Origin: Bacillus sp. 2205SS5-2
GTDB taxonomy: Bacteria; Bacillota; Bacilli; Bacillales; Bacillaceae_K
Length of the DNA: 35,934 nucleotides
Direction of reading: 5' to 3'
NCBI RefSeq assembly: GCF_037024155.1
Contig: NZ_JAYKTS010000011.1
Location: 82,002-117,935, forward strand
A program made the position numbers and the translations under genes. The notes beneath the pieces were generated by a model. The model ran no database searches. It worked only from the letters and a program-made list of their open reading frames with translations, and had not been told where the DNA came from. Each line of letters opens with the position of its first letter. Within the stretch, counting starts at the first letter, position 1. This document shows positions 16,632-24,616 of this stretch, piece after piece.

Positions 16632-16705
16632 AAAGACTTGGGGTCACCTTTTGGTATCGTTTCTAATGATTTCTGGAAGAGAACGTATTTTCATTCAGTT
16701 ATTCA
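16632..16705 (+). repeat. Imperfect repeat shared with 14911-14984
   Basis: Shares TTTTGGTATCGTTTCTAATG-like and TCATTCAGTTATTCA blocks with 14911-14984. It lies about 70 bp upstream of the second YdcZ-type gene. Confidence 0.6.
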
Positions 16706-16776
16706 GTCAAAAACAATAGTGACTTCGGAAAGACCTTGGGAAACGAGTATAGGAGTAGGACAGGAGGAGAAAAGCG

Positions 16777-17250
16777 ATGGTAGTAGGACTAACGATGGCC
16801 ATGATGGCGGGGGCGCTTGTCAGCATACAAAATATATTCAATAGTAAAGTCAATGAGCGTTCAGGATCGTGGACGACAACGACCTTAGTGTTAGGATTAG
16901 GCTTTTTAGCTTCACTGATTATGGGGTTATTGTTTGAGGGGCAGGATCTGTTTGTCCTATCAAATATGAGACTGTGGTATTGGGGAAGTGGAGTGATTGG
17001 TGTAGGTGTGGTGGTTTGTCTAGTACAAGGAATTAAACGACTGGGAGCTACTTTTGCCATTTCGATTGTGCTAACGTCCGAGCTCGGATTTGCTTTGCTT
17101 TGGGATTCACTTGGCTGGCTAGGATTAGAAAAGGTTCCTTTCACCTTAGAGCAATTCCTGGGAGTGGTTATCATCGCTGGTGGTGCGATTGTGTTTAAAT
17201 TAGGTGGTAGTGGACAGGAGCAGCAAGAGGAAACGACGGAAGCAGCGTAA
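16777..17250 (+). CDS. YdcZ-type DMT-superfamily membrane protein (second)
   Basis: A 157-aa membrane protein with about five hydrophobic helices, of the same YdcZ/DUF606 group as the gene at 15144 (MAGALVSIQNIFNSKVNERS near residue 10, GSWTTTTLVLGLGFLAS near 29, FLGVVIIAGGAIVFKL near 126). A glutamine/glutamate-rich tail ends it. AGGAGGAG precedes the ATG. It is probably the second half of a dimeric transporter with the first YdcZ protein, separated here by the regulator gene and repeat insertions. Substrate unknown. Confidence 0.85.
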   Translation: MVVGLTMAMMAGALVSIQNIFNSKVNERSGSWTTTTLVLGLGFLASLIMGLLFEGQDLFVLSNMRLWYWGSGVIGVGVVVCLVQGIKRLGATFAISIVLTSELGFALLWDSLGWLGLEKVPFTLEQFLGVVIIAGGAIVFKLGGSGQEQQEETTEAA

Positions 17251-17292
17251 AGGCTGTTCGAAGGGTCTAAAGCCAGAAGGGGGGGAATGAGG

Positions 17293-18002
17293 ATGAAAGA
17301 ATATGCTGTGTTGCTTTTTGATGTTGATAATACTTTATTGGACTTCAGTGCAGCAGAAGACGAAGCACTGCAAAAGCTGTTTGAATACGAAGGCTTGATC
17401 TTAACACCCGCAATCAAGCGGCAATATGAAAGAATTAATAAACAACTTTGGTCGTCTTTTGAAGAAGGAAAGAGGACACGTGATGAGGTCGTGAATACGC
17501 GTTTTTCACTTTTGTTGTCGGAATACGGTTTAAGTGGGGATGGCATTGAACTAGAAAAAAAATATCGTCGGTACCTAGAAGAAGACATCAGCTTGTGAAG
17601 GGTGCACTGGAGTTAATCACCAATCTTCAAAAGCGGTTCGTCTTACATATTGTGGCCAATGGAGTTTCGCGGACACAGGATAAACACTTACGTGATTCCG
17701 GCTTATATCCTTATTTTAACGAAGTGTTTGTTTCAGAGGACACAGGATTTCAGAAGCCAATGAAGGAGTTCTTTGAGTATGTTTTTACGAGGATTCCTGC
17801 GTTCCCGCGTGAAAAAGGCTTAATTATTGGCGATTCTTTACGGGCGGACATAAGGGGTGGACAAAGAGCTGGACTCGATTCATGCTGGTTTAATCCTACT
17901 GAAACCGGTAATGATACAGACACAGTTCCAACCTATGAAATTCAGAAGTTGGATGAATTGTATCAAATTTTAAATGCTGACAAAAGAATCGGGAGCTGTT
18001 AG
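17293..18002 (+). pseudogene. yfnB: YfnB/YjjG-type HAD nucleotidase, split by a one-base frameshift
   Basis: A HAD-superfamily phosphatase (noncanonical pyrimidine nucleotidase group) read in two frames. The first part (to 17598) has motif I DVDNTLLDF and runs through RTRDEVVNTRFS to YRRYLEE; the second (17595-18002) has motif II VANGVS, motif III Lys in FQKPMKEFF and motif IV IGDSLRADIRGG. Related proteins read YRRFLEEGHQL at the junction; restoring one G near 17581 would give YRRYLEEGHQLVKGALEL, so a single base is missing. The two ORFs overlap as GTGA, but no ribosome site serves the second. It could be a true mutation or a sequencing error. All catalytic motifs are otherwise intact. Confidence 0.85.
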
Positions 18003-18124
18003 GGTGAGGTATTTTTACGTGCTTAGAATAGGTGAAAATGGATAATCTATTGAAAAAATGAAACTTATTACCAGCGGAGGCGTATAGGTAGATATTACAA
18101 ATTGAACATGAAAGAGGAATCAAA

Positions 18125-18619
18125 ATGGAAAATGTTCTGGAGGCACCGCGGCAACAAGTTTCCCCCCTTGCAGTGAAGGTTTGGAGAAGCTCTGCTGTAA
18201 TTTCATTAGTAGTGACTTTGTCAGTTTTGTTTATTCTGCTCTATCTAGCAAATCACTTTGATTGGTATGATTGGATTTCGCCGATTCTGATTGGGATACT
18301 AGGTCTCAGTGTCCTATACTCGATCTATGAGATTTTCATTTATCCTATTTACATGCATAAAACATGGCGCTTTGATGTCAATGAAGAGTTTATTCAACTT
18401 AAATTTGGAGCATTAGAAAAAACACATGTGCTCATTCCGATGACAAAGGTTCAATATGTAAATACGCAACAGGGTCCACTGCTGAGACGATTTAACCTTG
18501 CTTCAATTACGATAGGAACGACCTCTTCGACCCATACTATTCCGGCGATTCCAGCAGAAGAAGCTGAAAGTTTGCGAAATTACATTGCTAATCTAGCTAA
18601 GGTGAGGGATCCGAAATAA
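18125..18619 (+). CDS. ydbS: Bacterial PH-domain membrane protein YdbS
   Basis: A 164-aa protein with two N-terminal transmembrane helices (about residues 23-45 and 52-73) and a bacterial PH-like domain (bPH2/DUF304) from about 80 onward: WRFDVNEEFIQLKFGALEKT, then the conserved IPMTKVQYVNTQQGPLLRRFNLASITIGTT. A GAGGA site precedes the ATG. It is coupled to ydbT by a one-base TAATG overlap. In Bacillus the YdbS-YdbT pair is linked to resistance against antimicrobial peptides/bacteriocins under sigma-W-type control; no such promoter was checked here beyond inspection. Confidence 0.9.
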   Translation: MENVLEAPRQQVSPLAVKVWRSSAVISLVVTLSVLFILLYLANHFDWYDWISPILIGILGLSVLYSIYEIFIYPIYMHKTWRFDVNEEFIQLKFGALEKTHVLIPMTKVQYVNTQQGPLLRRFNLASITIGTTSSTHTIPAIPAEEAESLRNYIANLAKVRDPK

Positions 18620-20109
18620 TGGAGGAGAGACAGGATATTAATTTGATTGTTGAAGCTTCAAAACGAAAGAAATTACATCCGCTATGGATGGTTTTTTCGT
18701 TTGGGTATTCACTTAAAGAGATGGTTTTTCCCGCTTTGTTTTTCGTTATATTCCAATTGAATTCGAGTTCAAGTTGGGTTCCTATTGGTTTTGTGGCTAT
18801 TGCAGTCTTTTTTGGTTATCGGCTGCTGTCCATCCCACTAAGCTGGAGGAATTTCAGTTATGAATTTGGTGCGGAGGAATTGACAGTGGAAGAAGGTCGT
18901 TTGCATAAAAAGAAACGCTTTATTTCACTAGATCAAATACAATATGTCCAGTTGCATACCCATTTTCTTCATCGTTTTTTTGGGTTGACCAAGGTAACAT
19001 TAGATACGGAATCTGAAGAAAAAGATGCTTCGGTTACAATTGAATTGATCAAACGGTCAGAAGCTGAGCGAATTCAAACTTTGTTAAGTGAGAGGCAGGA
19101 TATCGCCGTTAAGGAGACCGGTCAGCAGCATGACGGCGGACGGGTTATTTACCAAGTTACCCTGAAAGATACGGTCTTTGCTTCTTTAACTTCACTTAGA
19201 TTTTTAGTGTCTATTCCAATATTTGGTGGAATCATATTTAAAGCGAATAAAATTTTTGACATCGAATCTTTTTTAGCTGAAACGCTTATATTCTTACAAA
19301 CGAGCTGGATTTGGATGACGGTAGCAGGAATTGTTTTTTTCCTCATCTCGAATGTCTTTGGCGTTTTGTTAACGTTTCTCCGTTATGGCCACTTCAAGGT
19401 GGATAGTCAGGAGGACGTAATTACGATTCAAAAGGGGATTGTGACAACAACAGAGTTTCAGATCCAAAAAAAGAATATCCAGGCGGTAAAATTTACTAGC
19501 TCCTTTATTCGACGCTTTTTTGGAATTATCAGGGTAGAGCTTGTTTGTAGTGGAGCGGAATCGGATGACAACTTGGAATCAACGGTATTGTTTCCTTTTA
19601 TCTCTAAAAAACGGGCCTTTCTTTTGCTACCAAACTTTATCGAAAATATTCCAGCGGGAGATAGCTTAAATAAGCTTCCGAAACAGGCACTATGGGTTAA
19701 ACTCTTAAATCCGAGTATCCTTTGGTTGGTAGTGGTAGTGGTACAATTTTATTGGTGGCCAGAGAAATGGTATATTTCACTAGGGTTGCTACTCATTATT
19801 ATGATGTTGAGAATTCTTGAATATTTTTATAGTAGTTACAGTAAAGAAGAGGATTTTCTACGATTGACGACAGGTAGCTTGTCTCTTAATGGGTTTATGG
19901 TGAATAAAAAAAAGATCGAGGAACTGACGATGTCAGAATCATGGTTGCAAAGGAAATTTGGTCTTTGTACCCTTCAAGTTTCGACAAAAGGGACGCTAGC
20001 AGATGTCCAGGCCATTAAAGATATTCCAAGAGATGTTGGGGAAACCTATTTTAGCTGGTATAAAGAGCGGGGAAAAACACAGGAGACCTATTCAAGGATT
20101 AGTGGATAG
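18619..20109 (+). CDS. ydbT: Bacterial PH-domain membrane protein YdbT
   Basis: A 496-aa partner of YdbS with three bPH2/DUF304 modules, each following a pair of hydrophobic helices: module 1 near residues 70-165 (ISLDQIQYVQLHTHFLHRFF), module 2 near 255-345 (FQIQKKNIQAVKFTSSFIRR), module 3 near 405-485 (VNKKKIEELTMSESWLQRKF). It is membrane-embedded. Its ATG overlaps the ydbS stop by one base. A weak hairpin with a T-run (about 20136-20172) follows. Length and domain order agree with B. subtilis YdbT. Together with YdbS it is thought to protect the cell envelope; that role is from family knowledge. Confidence 0.9.
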   Translation: MEERQDINLIVEASKRKKLHPLWMVFSFGYSLKEMVFPALFFVIFQLNSSSSWVPIGFVAIAVFFGYRLLSIPLSWRNFSYEFGAEELTVEEGRLHKKKRFISLDQIQYVQLHTHFLHRFFGLTKVTLDTESEEKDASVTIELIKRSEAERIQTLLSERQDIAVKETGQQHDGGRVIYQVTLKDTVFASLTSLRFLVSIPIFGGIIFKANKIFDIESFLAETLIFLQTSWIWMTVAGIVFFLISNVFGVLLTFLRYGHFKVDSQEDVITIQKGIVTTTEFQIQKKNIQAVKFTSSFIRRFFGIIRVELVCSGAESDDNLESTVLFPFISKKRAFLLLPNFIENIPAGDSLNKLPKQALWVKLLNPSILWLVVVVVQFYWWPEKWYISLGLLLIIMMLRILEYFYSSYSKEEDFLRLTTGSLSLNGFMVNKKKIEELTMSESWLQRKFGLCTLQVSTKGTLADVQAIKDIPRDVGETYFSWYKERGKTQETYSRISG

Positions 20110-20135
20110 AAACGAACAAGATAGCAATGGGGTAC

Positions 20136-20172
20136 GGGGCAGAGTCTACTTAGTAGATTGTGCTCCCTTTTT
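20136..20172 (+). terminator. Probable terminator of ydbST
   Basis: An interrupted stem (GGGGCAGAGTCTAC with a TAGATTGTGCTCCC partner, TTAG loop) followed by five T's. Confidence 0.6.
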
Positions 20173-20376
20173 ATGAGAATTATGAAGAACTTGGGTTATT
20201 GTGAAACCTATATTTCAAAAACAATATAGGGGGAATTATTTATGGAACACACTGCTAATGTAATCTATAAATAAAGTGAGTTAGTATTTTAATAGGTAGT
20301 TAATTTATGTTTGACTAAACCTTAAAAAAGAGTAAGTTATTCTATTACATAATACCTATACATCGCCATTAGGATA

Positions 20377-20416
20377 CAACATATAGTTGAATTAAACCAT
20401 TTTTAACTATATGTTG
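20377..20416. promoter_or_regulatory. Perfect 12-bp inverted repeat upstream of the PlcR-like gene
   Basis: CAACATATAGTT (20377-20388) and AACTATATGTTG (20405-20416) are perfect complements with a 16-base spacer. They lie about 110 bp upstream of the regulator start. This is a candidate operator for the regulator itself. It does not match the B. cereus PlcR box. Two overlapping TATAAT -10-like motifs lie at 20496-20507, without a clear -35. A ten-codon ORF with an AGGGGG site lies at 20242-20274. Confidence 0.5.
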
Positions 20417-20524
20417 GCATGATATGGCTAGATAATGACATTATGAAATCGACTTAAATAAGATTCTTTAAAAATATTTAGATTTTTCATACTATTATAA
20501 TTATAATAAAGAATAAAGAAATGG

Positions 20525-21415
20525 ATGGCGATTGTATTGGAAATTGGGAAATTAATTTATGAACTAAGAAAAATGAATGGTCTTTCTCAAGCAAAACTAG
20601 CAGAAGGGATATTGTCGCAAGCGCAAATTAGCAAAATAGAAAATGGTCATGAAATTCCTTCGAGTGTGACATTGTATGAATTATCCAAACGTCTCAATGT
20701 GAATGTTAGTTATTTTTTTGAAGAAATGGAAAACCCGCGAAATGATTATGTAGAAGAAGTGAAAAATTTGATTAGAATGAACATACGAAATCGTGATTAT
20801 AAGGAAGTACAGCGGATTATCTCTTCTGAAAAAAAAGGTCCTCTGTATCAATTCATTGAATTTAAACAGTTTTTAACTTGGCATGAGGGGATTTGTTGTT
20901 ATTACTTATCAGAGGATTTTACGAGGGCAATGGAGTTGCTTCAGGTGTCGTTGGATACCTTTCGAACATGTCCAAAAATCTTGTATAGTGAGCGTGAGAT
21001 AGAAATTATCAATAGTATGGCGATCATCTACCAAGAAGAAAAACAAAATGAAAAGGCGATAGCAGAATACAAGCGAGCTTTAAAAGCGTACGGATTTCTC
21101 CCACATATTAAGGATATCCGGATCAAAATTAGGGTTTTATATGGATTAGCCAAGGTGTTAAATATTCAAAAAGAATACCAAGAGTCTTTGGATTATAGTC
21201 TAGAAGGGATTCAACTATGCATAAACTATGAATCTTTCTATCTATTTGGCGAATTGAACTATCAATGTGGAGATAGCTTAGTCATGCTAAATAGGGAAGA
21301 AAGTGGGGTGAACTATTTAAAAAATGCTTCCTGTATCTTTGAAGTAACCAAAAAAGAGAAATACGTTGAACTGGTACAAAACGAGATGATGAGATTAGGG
21401 GTAGGGGAAGAATAA
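20525..21415 (+). CDS. PlcR-like quorum-sensing transcriptional activator (RRNPP family)
   Basis: A 296-aa regulator made of an N-terminal HTH_3 domain (residues 6-64; IGKLIYELRKMNGLSQAKLA, then LSQAQISKIENGHEIPS) and a helical C-terminal half built of TPR-type repeats (about 75-290; for example EIINSMAIIYQEEKQNEKAI and YGLAKVLNIQKEYQESLDYS). Length and layout match PlcR (285 aa) better than NprR (about 420 aa, with spore-phosphotransferase function). Such proteins bind a re-imported peptide in the TPR groove. A gene for a PapR-like precursor follows at 21730 and a neutral protease at 22704. The ATG at 20525 has a poor ribosome site; a TTG at 20537 is an alternative. Confidence 0.85.
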   Translation: MAIVLEIGKLIYELRKMNGLSQAKLAEGILSQAQISKIENGHEIPSSVTLYELSKRLNVNVSYFFEEMENPRNDYVEEVKNLIRMNIRNRDYKEVQRIISSEKKGPLYQFIEFKQFLTWHEGICCYYLSEDFTRAMELLQVSLDTFRTCPKILYSEREIEIINSMAIIYQEEKQNEKAIAEYKRALKAYGFLPHIKDIRIKIRVLYGLAKVLNIQKEYQESLDYSLEGIQLCINYESFYLFGELNYQCGDSLVMLNREESGVNYLKNASCIFEVTKKEKYVELVQNEMMRLGVGEE

Positions 21416-21729
21416 TGTCGAAAAACATTTGAATTATTCTCATTGTTATAAAATTAGTGATTAAGCAGGGAAAAAGACGAATTTTAAGACAGAACGGTGC
21501 TGGATTATGGCTAAACCAGAATAAATAAAATTTGAAAATTTGGTAAATTAGTTTATAGGTTTAGTAGGTCCTCTTATTCCATAGAAAAGATGGACCAGTT
21601 TGCTGTCCCCTTATAGGCATAAGTCGAAAAATGGTCTATTTCGAATGGGAATAGGTGAGCTGGTCTCCTGAATGGGTATTTAAATGAGGGACGAAAAATC
21701 ACTATTATTATACAGGAGGAGATTTTTTT

Positions 21730-21879
21730 ATGAAAAAAATATTATTAGCACTAACGATTGTTTTTGTATCATTTGCAGGAGGAAGTATTTTGGATCAAAG
21801 CAACAATCAGGATTACGCTGCTTATGCAGACAAAGGCGTTCAAACGCAAGAAGATATTGGTTTACCGAATCAGCATTAA
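21730..21879 (+). CDS. Candidate PapR-like pheromone precursor, 49 aa
   Basis: A small ORF with an excellent ribosome site (AGGAGGAG at 21714-21721, 8-9 bases from the ATG). The product has a Sec-type N-terminus (MKKILLALTIVFVSFAGGS), a polar middle (QSNNQDYAAYADKG) and a short C-terminal end QTQEDIGLPNQH. This is the layout and length of PapR (48 aa, mature peptide from the C-terminus, containing an LP motif in the B. cereus group). It lies 315 bp downstream of the PlcR-like gene on the same strand and ends at its own terminator. The mature peptide is inferred to be the last 5-8 residues, ending LPNQH. It could instead be an unrelated small secreted peptide. Confidence 0.72.
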   Translation: MKKILLALTIVFVSFAGGSILDQSNNQDYAAYADKGVQTQEDIGLPNQH

Positions 21880-21957
21880 AGTCTAAGTGAAAATGGGTGG
21901 TAAAGGAAGGTCAAAAAGTTTTACTTTAAGGAATCCAATGGAATAACAACAAGAAAA

Positions 21958-21998
21958 AGCAGGTGTTGAGTAACGTAATCTCAATGCCCGCTTTTTTT
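21958..21998 (+). terminator. Terminator after the pheromone gene
   Basis: AGCAGGTGTTGAG pairs (with G-U pairs) with CTCAATGCCCGCT and is followed by seven T's. A dispersed repeat begins directly after the T-run. Confidence 0.85.
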
Positions 21999-22000
21999 AT

Positions 22001-22182
22001 AGGCTCTTTTCGTATTACTTGTTGCTATTGGCACAAAGAAAAAAAGGTAGTAAGGTTTTTTCGACAGATCTCTTATTTTTTATCTAGAAATGGAGAAGTC
22101 TTCATGAGGAAAAGAACATGAAGTCATACAAATCATGGATATATTCCTATTCGAAAAGCCACAATCTTTGCGAAAACAGCCT
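22001..22182 (-). repeat. Dispersed repeat, complete copy (minus orientation)
   Basis: It begins AGGCTCTTTTCGTATTACTT and ends TTTGCGAAAACAGCCT, the reverse complement of the type at 24339. The six bases TTTTAT flank it on both sides, a possible target-site duplication. It sits in the T-tract of the pheromone-gene terminator. Confidence 0.75.
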
Positions 22183-22329
22183 TTTTATAAGAATGGATTT
22201 ATTATAAAGTGATTGTCGTGTTGAACTTCAGTTGACTCATGCTTTTTTGTTCTTCACTCATTATGAAGAAATAGTTCTTTATATTCATCTTTCTTCTTAC
22301 AGATTTAATATATGGAGGAAGGAGAAAAA

Positions 22330-22413
22330 ATGAAGCTGAAAACTAAAGAAACATTAGAATCTATTTGCTTAACTTTGATTATTTCGATGAAGGTTGAACC
22401 AATAAATAATTAA
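22330..22413 (+). CDS. Short ORF with strong ribosome site, 27 aa
   Basis: GGAGGAAGGAG (22313-22323) lies six bases before an ATG. The ORF encodes a charged N-terminus (MKLKTKETLES), a hydrophobic stretch ICLTLIISM and the end KVEPINN. No family is recognised. It could be a second signalling peptide, a leader peptide or the remnant of a deleted gene. It lies 290 bp upstream of the protease gene. Confidence 0.4.
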   Translation: MKLKTKETLESICLTLIISMKVEPINN

Positions 22414-22531
22414 ATTATCATGCATATATATAACCAGTTCAAGGGGGAGAGGAAGGTTTTTCGTGACCTTAGAATTAGTTAAAAAAAGCAAGAGGGGGGG
22501 TCGTTCAACGCGGTTTTTTTCCTTTTGTTTC

Positions 22532-22574
22532 AAATAATAATTATCATTAAACATATTATTCCTATCAGAATAAT
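22532..22574 (+). promoter_or_regulatory. Operator-like sites upstream of the protease gene
   Basis: ATAATAATTATCA (22534-22546) equals the inner 13 positions of the Fur core TGATAATNATTATCA, but the outer two bases do not fit. Just beyond, ATTATTC (22555-22561) and GAATAAT (22568-22574) form a perfect inverted repeat with a 6-base spacer. AT-rich sequence makes chance matches likely. Confidence 0.35.
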
Positions 22575-22703
22575 TATATATAAAAAAGAAAGAATAATCT
22601 GAAAATGAAACTATAATCGCCCACTATTCCCTTTTAACGGCGTATTAGACGATTCCCCTTGAATCTATCACGATGATAATATGATGAACAAGGAGGAGAT
22701 ATT

Positions 22704-24338
22704 ATGAAAAATAAAAAAATGAAATCGCTTATTACAGCTGTCACATTAAGTTCAGCACTAGTCGCTTCAAGTGGTGCGGCATCGGCAAATGGAAGTGATG
22801 CAGAGTGGAAAGTAAATTCAGAAGCAAAAATACACTGGAAGGATTCAGAATTTTCAAAGAAAACTCCATCTTTTATCAAAGGCAATGTTTCTTCAGCAAA
22901 GATCCAGACCGAAAAGGACGTTATTAAGTTTTTTAAAGCGAATAAAAGGACATTTGGTTTAAATCCTGCGACGGATTTGCTTTTCATTGGAAAAGAGACA
23001 GACGAGTTAGGTATGACCCATTATACATACCAGCCTACTATCCAAAAAACCCCTATTGATCAGTCTAAAGTTGTTTTACATGTAGATGAAGCGGGAAATC
23101 TCGTGGCCGTGAATGGAGAATTTCACCCAAATGCACCAACGAAAGTCAAGCAATCAAAAAAAATAAAGAAAACCAAAGCGGTTGAAAAGGCATGGGATCA
23201 CATAAAGGTAGATCGGAATGAAGCGAATACACAGTTGGATACGCCAACGGGAGAGTTAAGCTCATTAACAGAAAAAGAAGAGCTAGTGGTTCTTGCAGAA
23301 GAAGGTAATTACACACTTGCCTATCGTATTGAGCTTCAGTTTACCAATCCTTACCCTGCAAATTGGAATATTTGGGTGAATGCTGAAAGTGGGGAGGTAA
23401 TCAAAGCAAATAATGAGGTACATGAAGCGACCGGAACCGGAACAGGGGTTTTAGGAGATTCAAAGACTTTAAATACTTATTTCTATAATAATACGTACTA
23501 TCTGTATGATGTTACCAAGCCAATGAATGGAGTCATCCAGACCTTAGATAACTACAATGGAACAACAAGTAGCTTGCCGGGGTATTATATGACAGATTCA
23601 GGAAATACGTTTTACAGTGAAAGACAAAAAGCCGGTGTAGATGCCCATTATTATGCTGGACAAGTATTCGATTATTTCTATGACACATTTGGCCGTGATA
23701 GTTATGATAATAATGGTGGCGATATAACATCAACGGTTCATTATGGTAGTAATTATAATAACGCGGCATGGGTTGGGAATCAAATGATCTATGGTGATGG
23801 CGATGGAAATACGTTCACTTATCTATCAGGTGGGAAGGACATTGTAGCCCACGAATTAACACATGCTGTCACAAGTACAGAAGCAAACCTAGTCTATGAA
23901 AATCAGCCGGGGGCATTAAACGAATCTTTTTCTGATGTGTTCGGTTATTTCCTAGATTCAGAGGATTGGTTGATGGGAGAGGACGTATATACTCCGGGAA
24001 TCTCAGGAGATGCACTTCGAAGTATGTCAAATCCGACGCAGTACAATCAGCCTGCGCATATGAATAACTTTCAAAACTTACCGAATACTCGTGAAGGCGA
24101 TTGGGGCGGAGTTCATATTAATAGTGGCATTCCGAATAAAGCTGCCTATAATACAATCAATTCTATCGGTAAAGCGAAGGCTGAAAAGATTTATTACCGT
24201 GCACTTACCGTCTATTTAACACCTAATAGTCAATTTTCAGATGCTCGTCAAGCACTTATCCAATCGGCACAAGATTTGTATGATTCGAGTACAGCCAATT
24301 CAGTCGCAACAGCTTGGGATAGTGTTGGAGTTTTTTAG
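22704..24338 (+). CDS. Secreted neutral metalloprotease (M4, thermolysin/bacillolysin type)
   Basis: A 544-aa pre-pro-protease. Signal peptide residues 1 to about 28 (KKMKSLITAVTLSSALVASS, ending ASA-NG); propeptide with FTP domain (about 60-110) and PepSY-like region (about 150-235); mature enzyme from about 240. The zinc site is complete: HELTH at 383-387, Glu407 in NESFSD, and the catalytic His471 in VHINSG. AAGGAGGAG precedes the ATG. It follows the PlcR-like regulator and pheromone genes, as nprA follows nprR-nprX in B. cereus, so peptide-dependent control is likely. A dispersed repeat begins immediately after the TAG stop and may supply 3'-end structure. Confidence 0.95.
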   Translation: MKNKKMKSLITAVTLSSALVASSGAASANGSDAEWKVNSEAKIHWKDSEFSKKTPSFIKGNVSSAKIQTEKDVIKFFKANKRTFGLNPATDLLFIGKETDELGMTHYTYQPTIQKTPIDQSKVVLHVDEAGNLVAVNGEFHPNAPTKVKQSKKIKKTKAVEKAWDHIKVDRNEANTQLDTPTGELSSLTEKEELVVLAEEGNYTLAYRIELQFTNPYPANWNIWVNAESGEVIKANNEVHEATGTGTGVLGDSKTLNTYFYNNTYYLYDVTKPMNGVIQTLDNYNGTTSSLPGYYMTDSGNTFYSERQKAGVDAHYYAGQVFDYFYDTFGRDSYDNNGGDITSTVHYGSNYNNAAWVGNQMIYGDGDGNTFTYLSGGKDIVAHELTHAVTSTEANLVYENQPGALNESFSDVFGYFLDSEDWLMGEDVYTPGISGDALRSMSNPTQYNQPAHMNNFQNLPNTREGDWGGVHINSGIPNKAAYNTINSIGKAKAEKIYYRALTVYLTPNSQFSDARQALIQSAQDLYDSSTANSVATAWDSVGVF

Positions 24339-24525
24339 AAGGCTGTTTTCGCAAAGATTGTGGCTTTTCGAATAAAAAGGAATCCCTTGACTTGTATGAT
24401 TTCGTGCTCTTTTCCTAATGAAAAATTCTTCATTTCTAGATAAAGAAGAAAAAATCAATCGAAAAAACCCTACTACCTGTTTTTTCTTTGTGTCAAGAGC
24501 AACATTGTATACGAAAAGAGCCTTT
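24339..24525 (+). repeat. Dispersed MITE-like repeat, complete reference copy
   Basis: About 187 bp beginning AAGGCTGTTTTCGCAAAGAT and ending TATACGAAAAGAGCCTT. The ends are imperfect inverted repeats (AAGGCTgTTTTCG vs AAGGCTcTTTTCG on the opposite strand). It has no coding capacity. The copy at 35668 is roughly 90% identical by eye. It starts directly behind the protease stop codon. Confidence 0.8.
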
Positions 24526-24616
24526 TAAAAAAGATAATTTTGTGAGGATAGGCTCATAAAACGAAGAGTAATTACTACCTGTTTATCGCTGTGCTAGCAT
24601 CAACTATATATGTTCA

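Noticed and set aside
16707-17588. 293-codon minus-strand open frame
   Set aside because: It lies antisense to the second YdcZ-type gene and the YfnB-type gene, has serine/proline-rich low-complexity content and no ribosome site; the plus-strand genes are clearly real.
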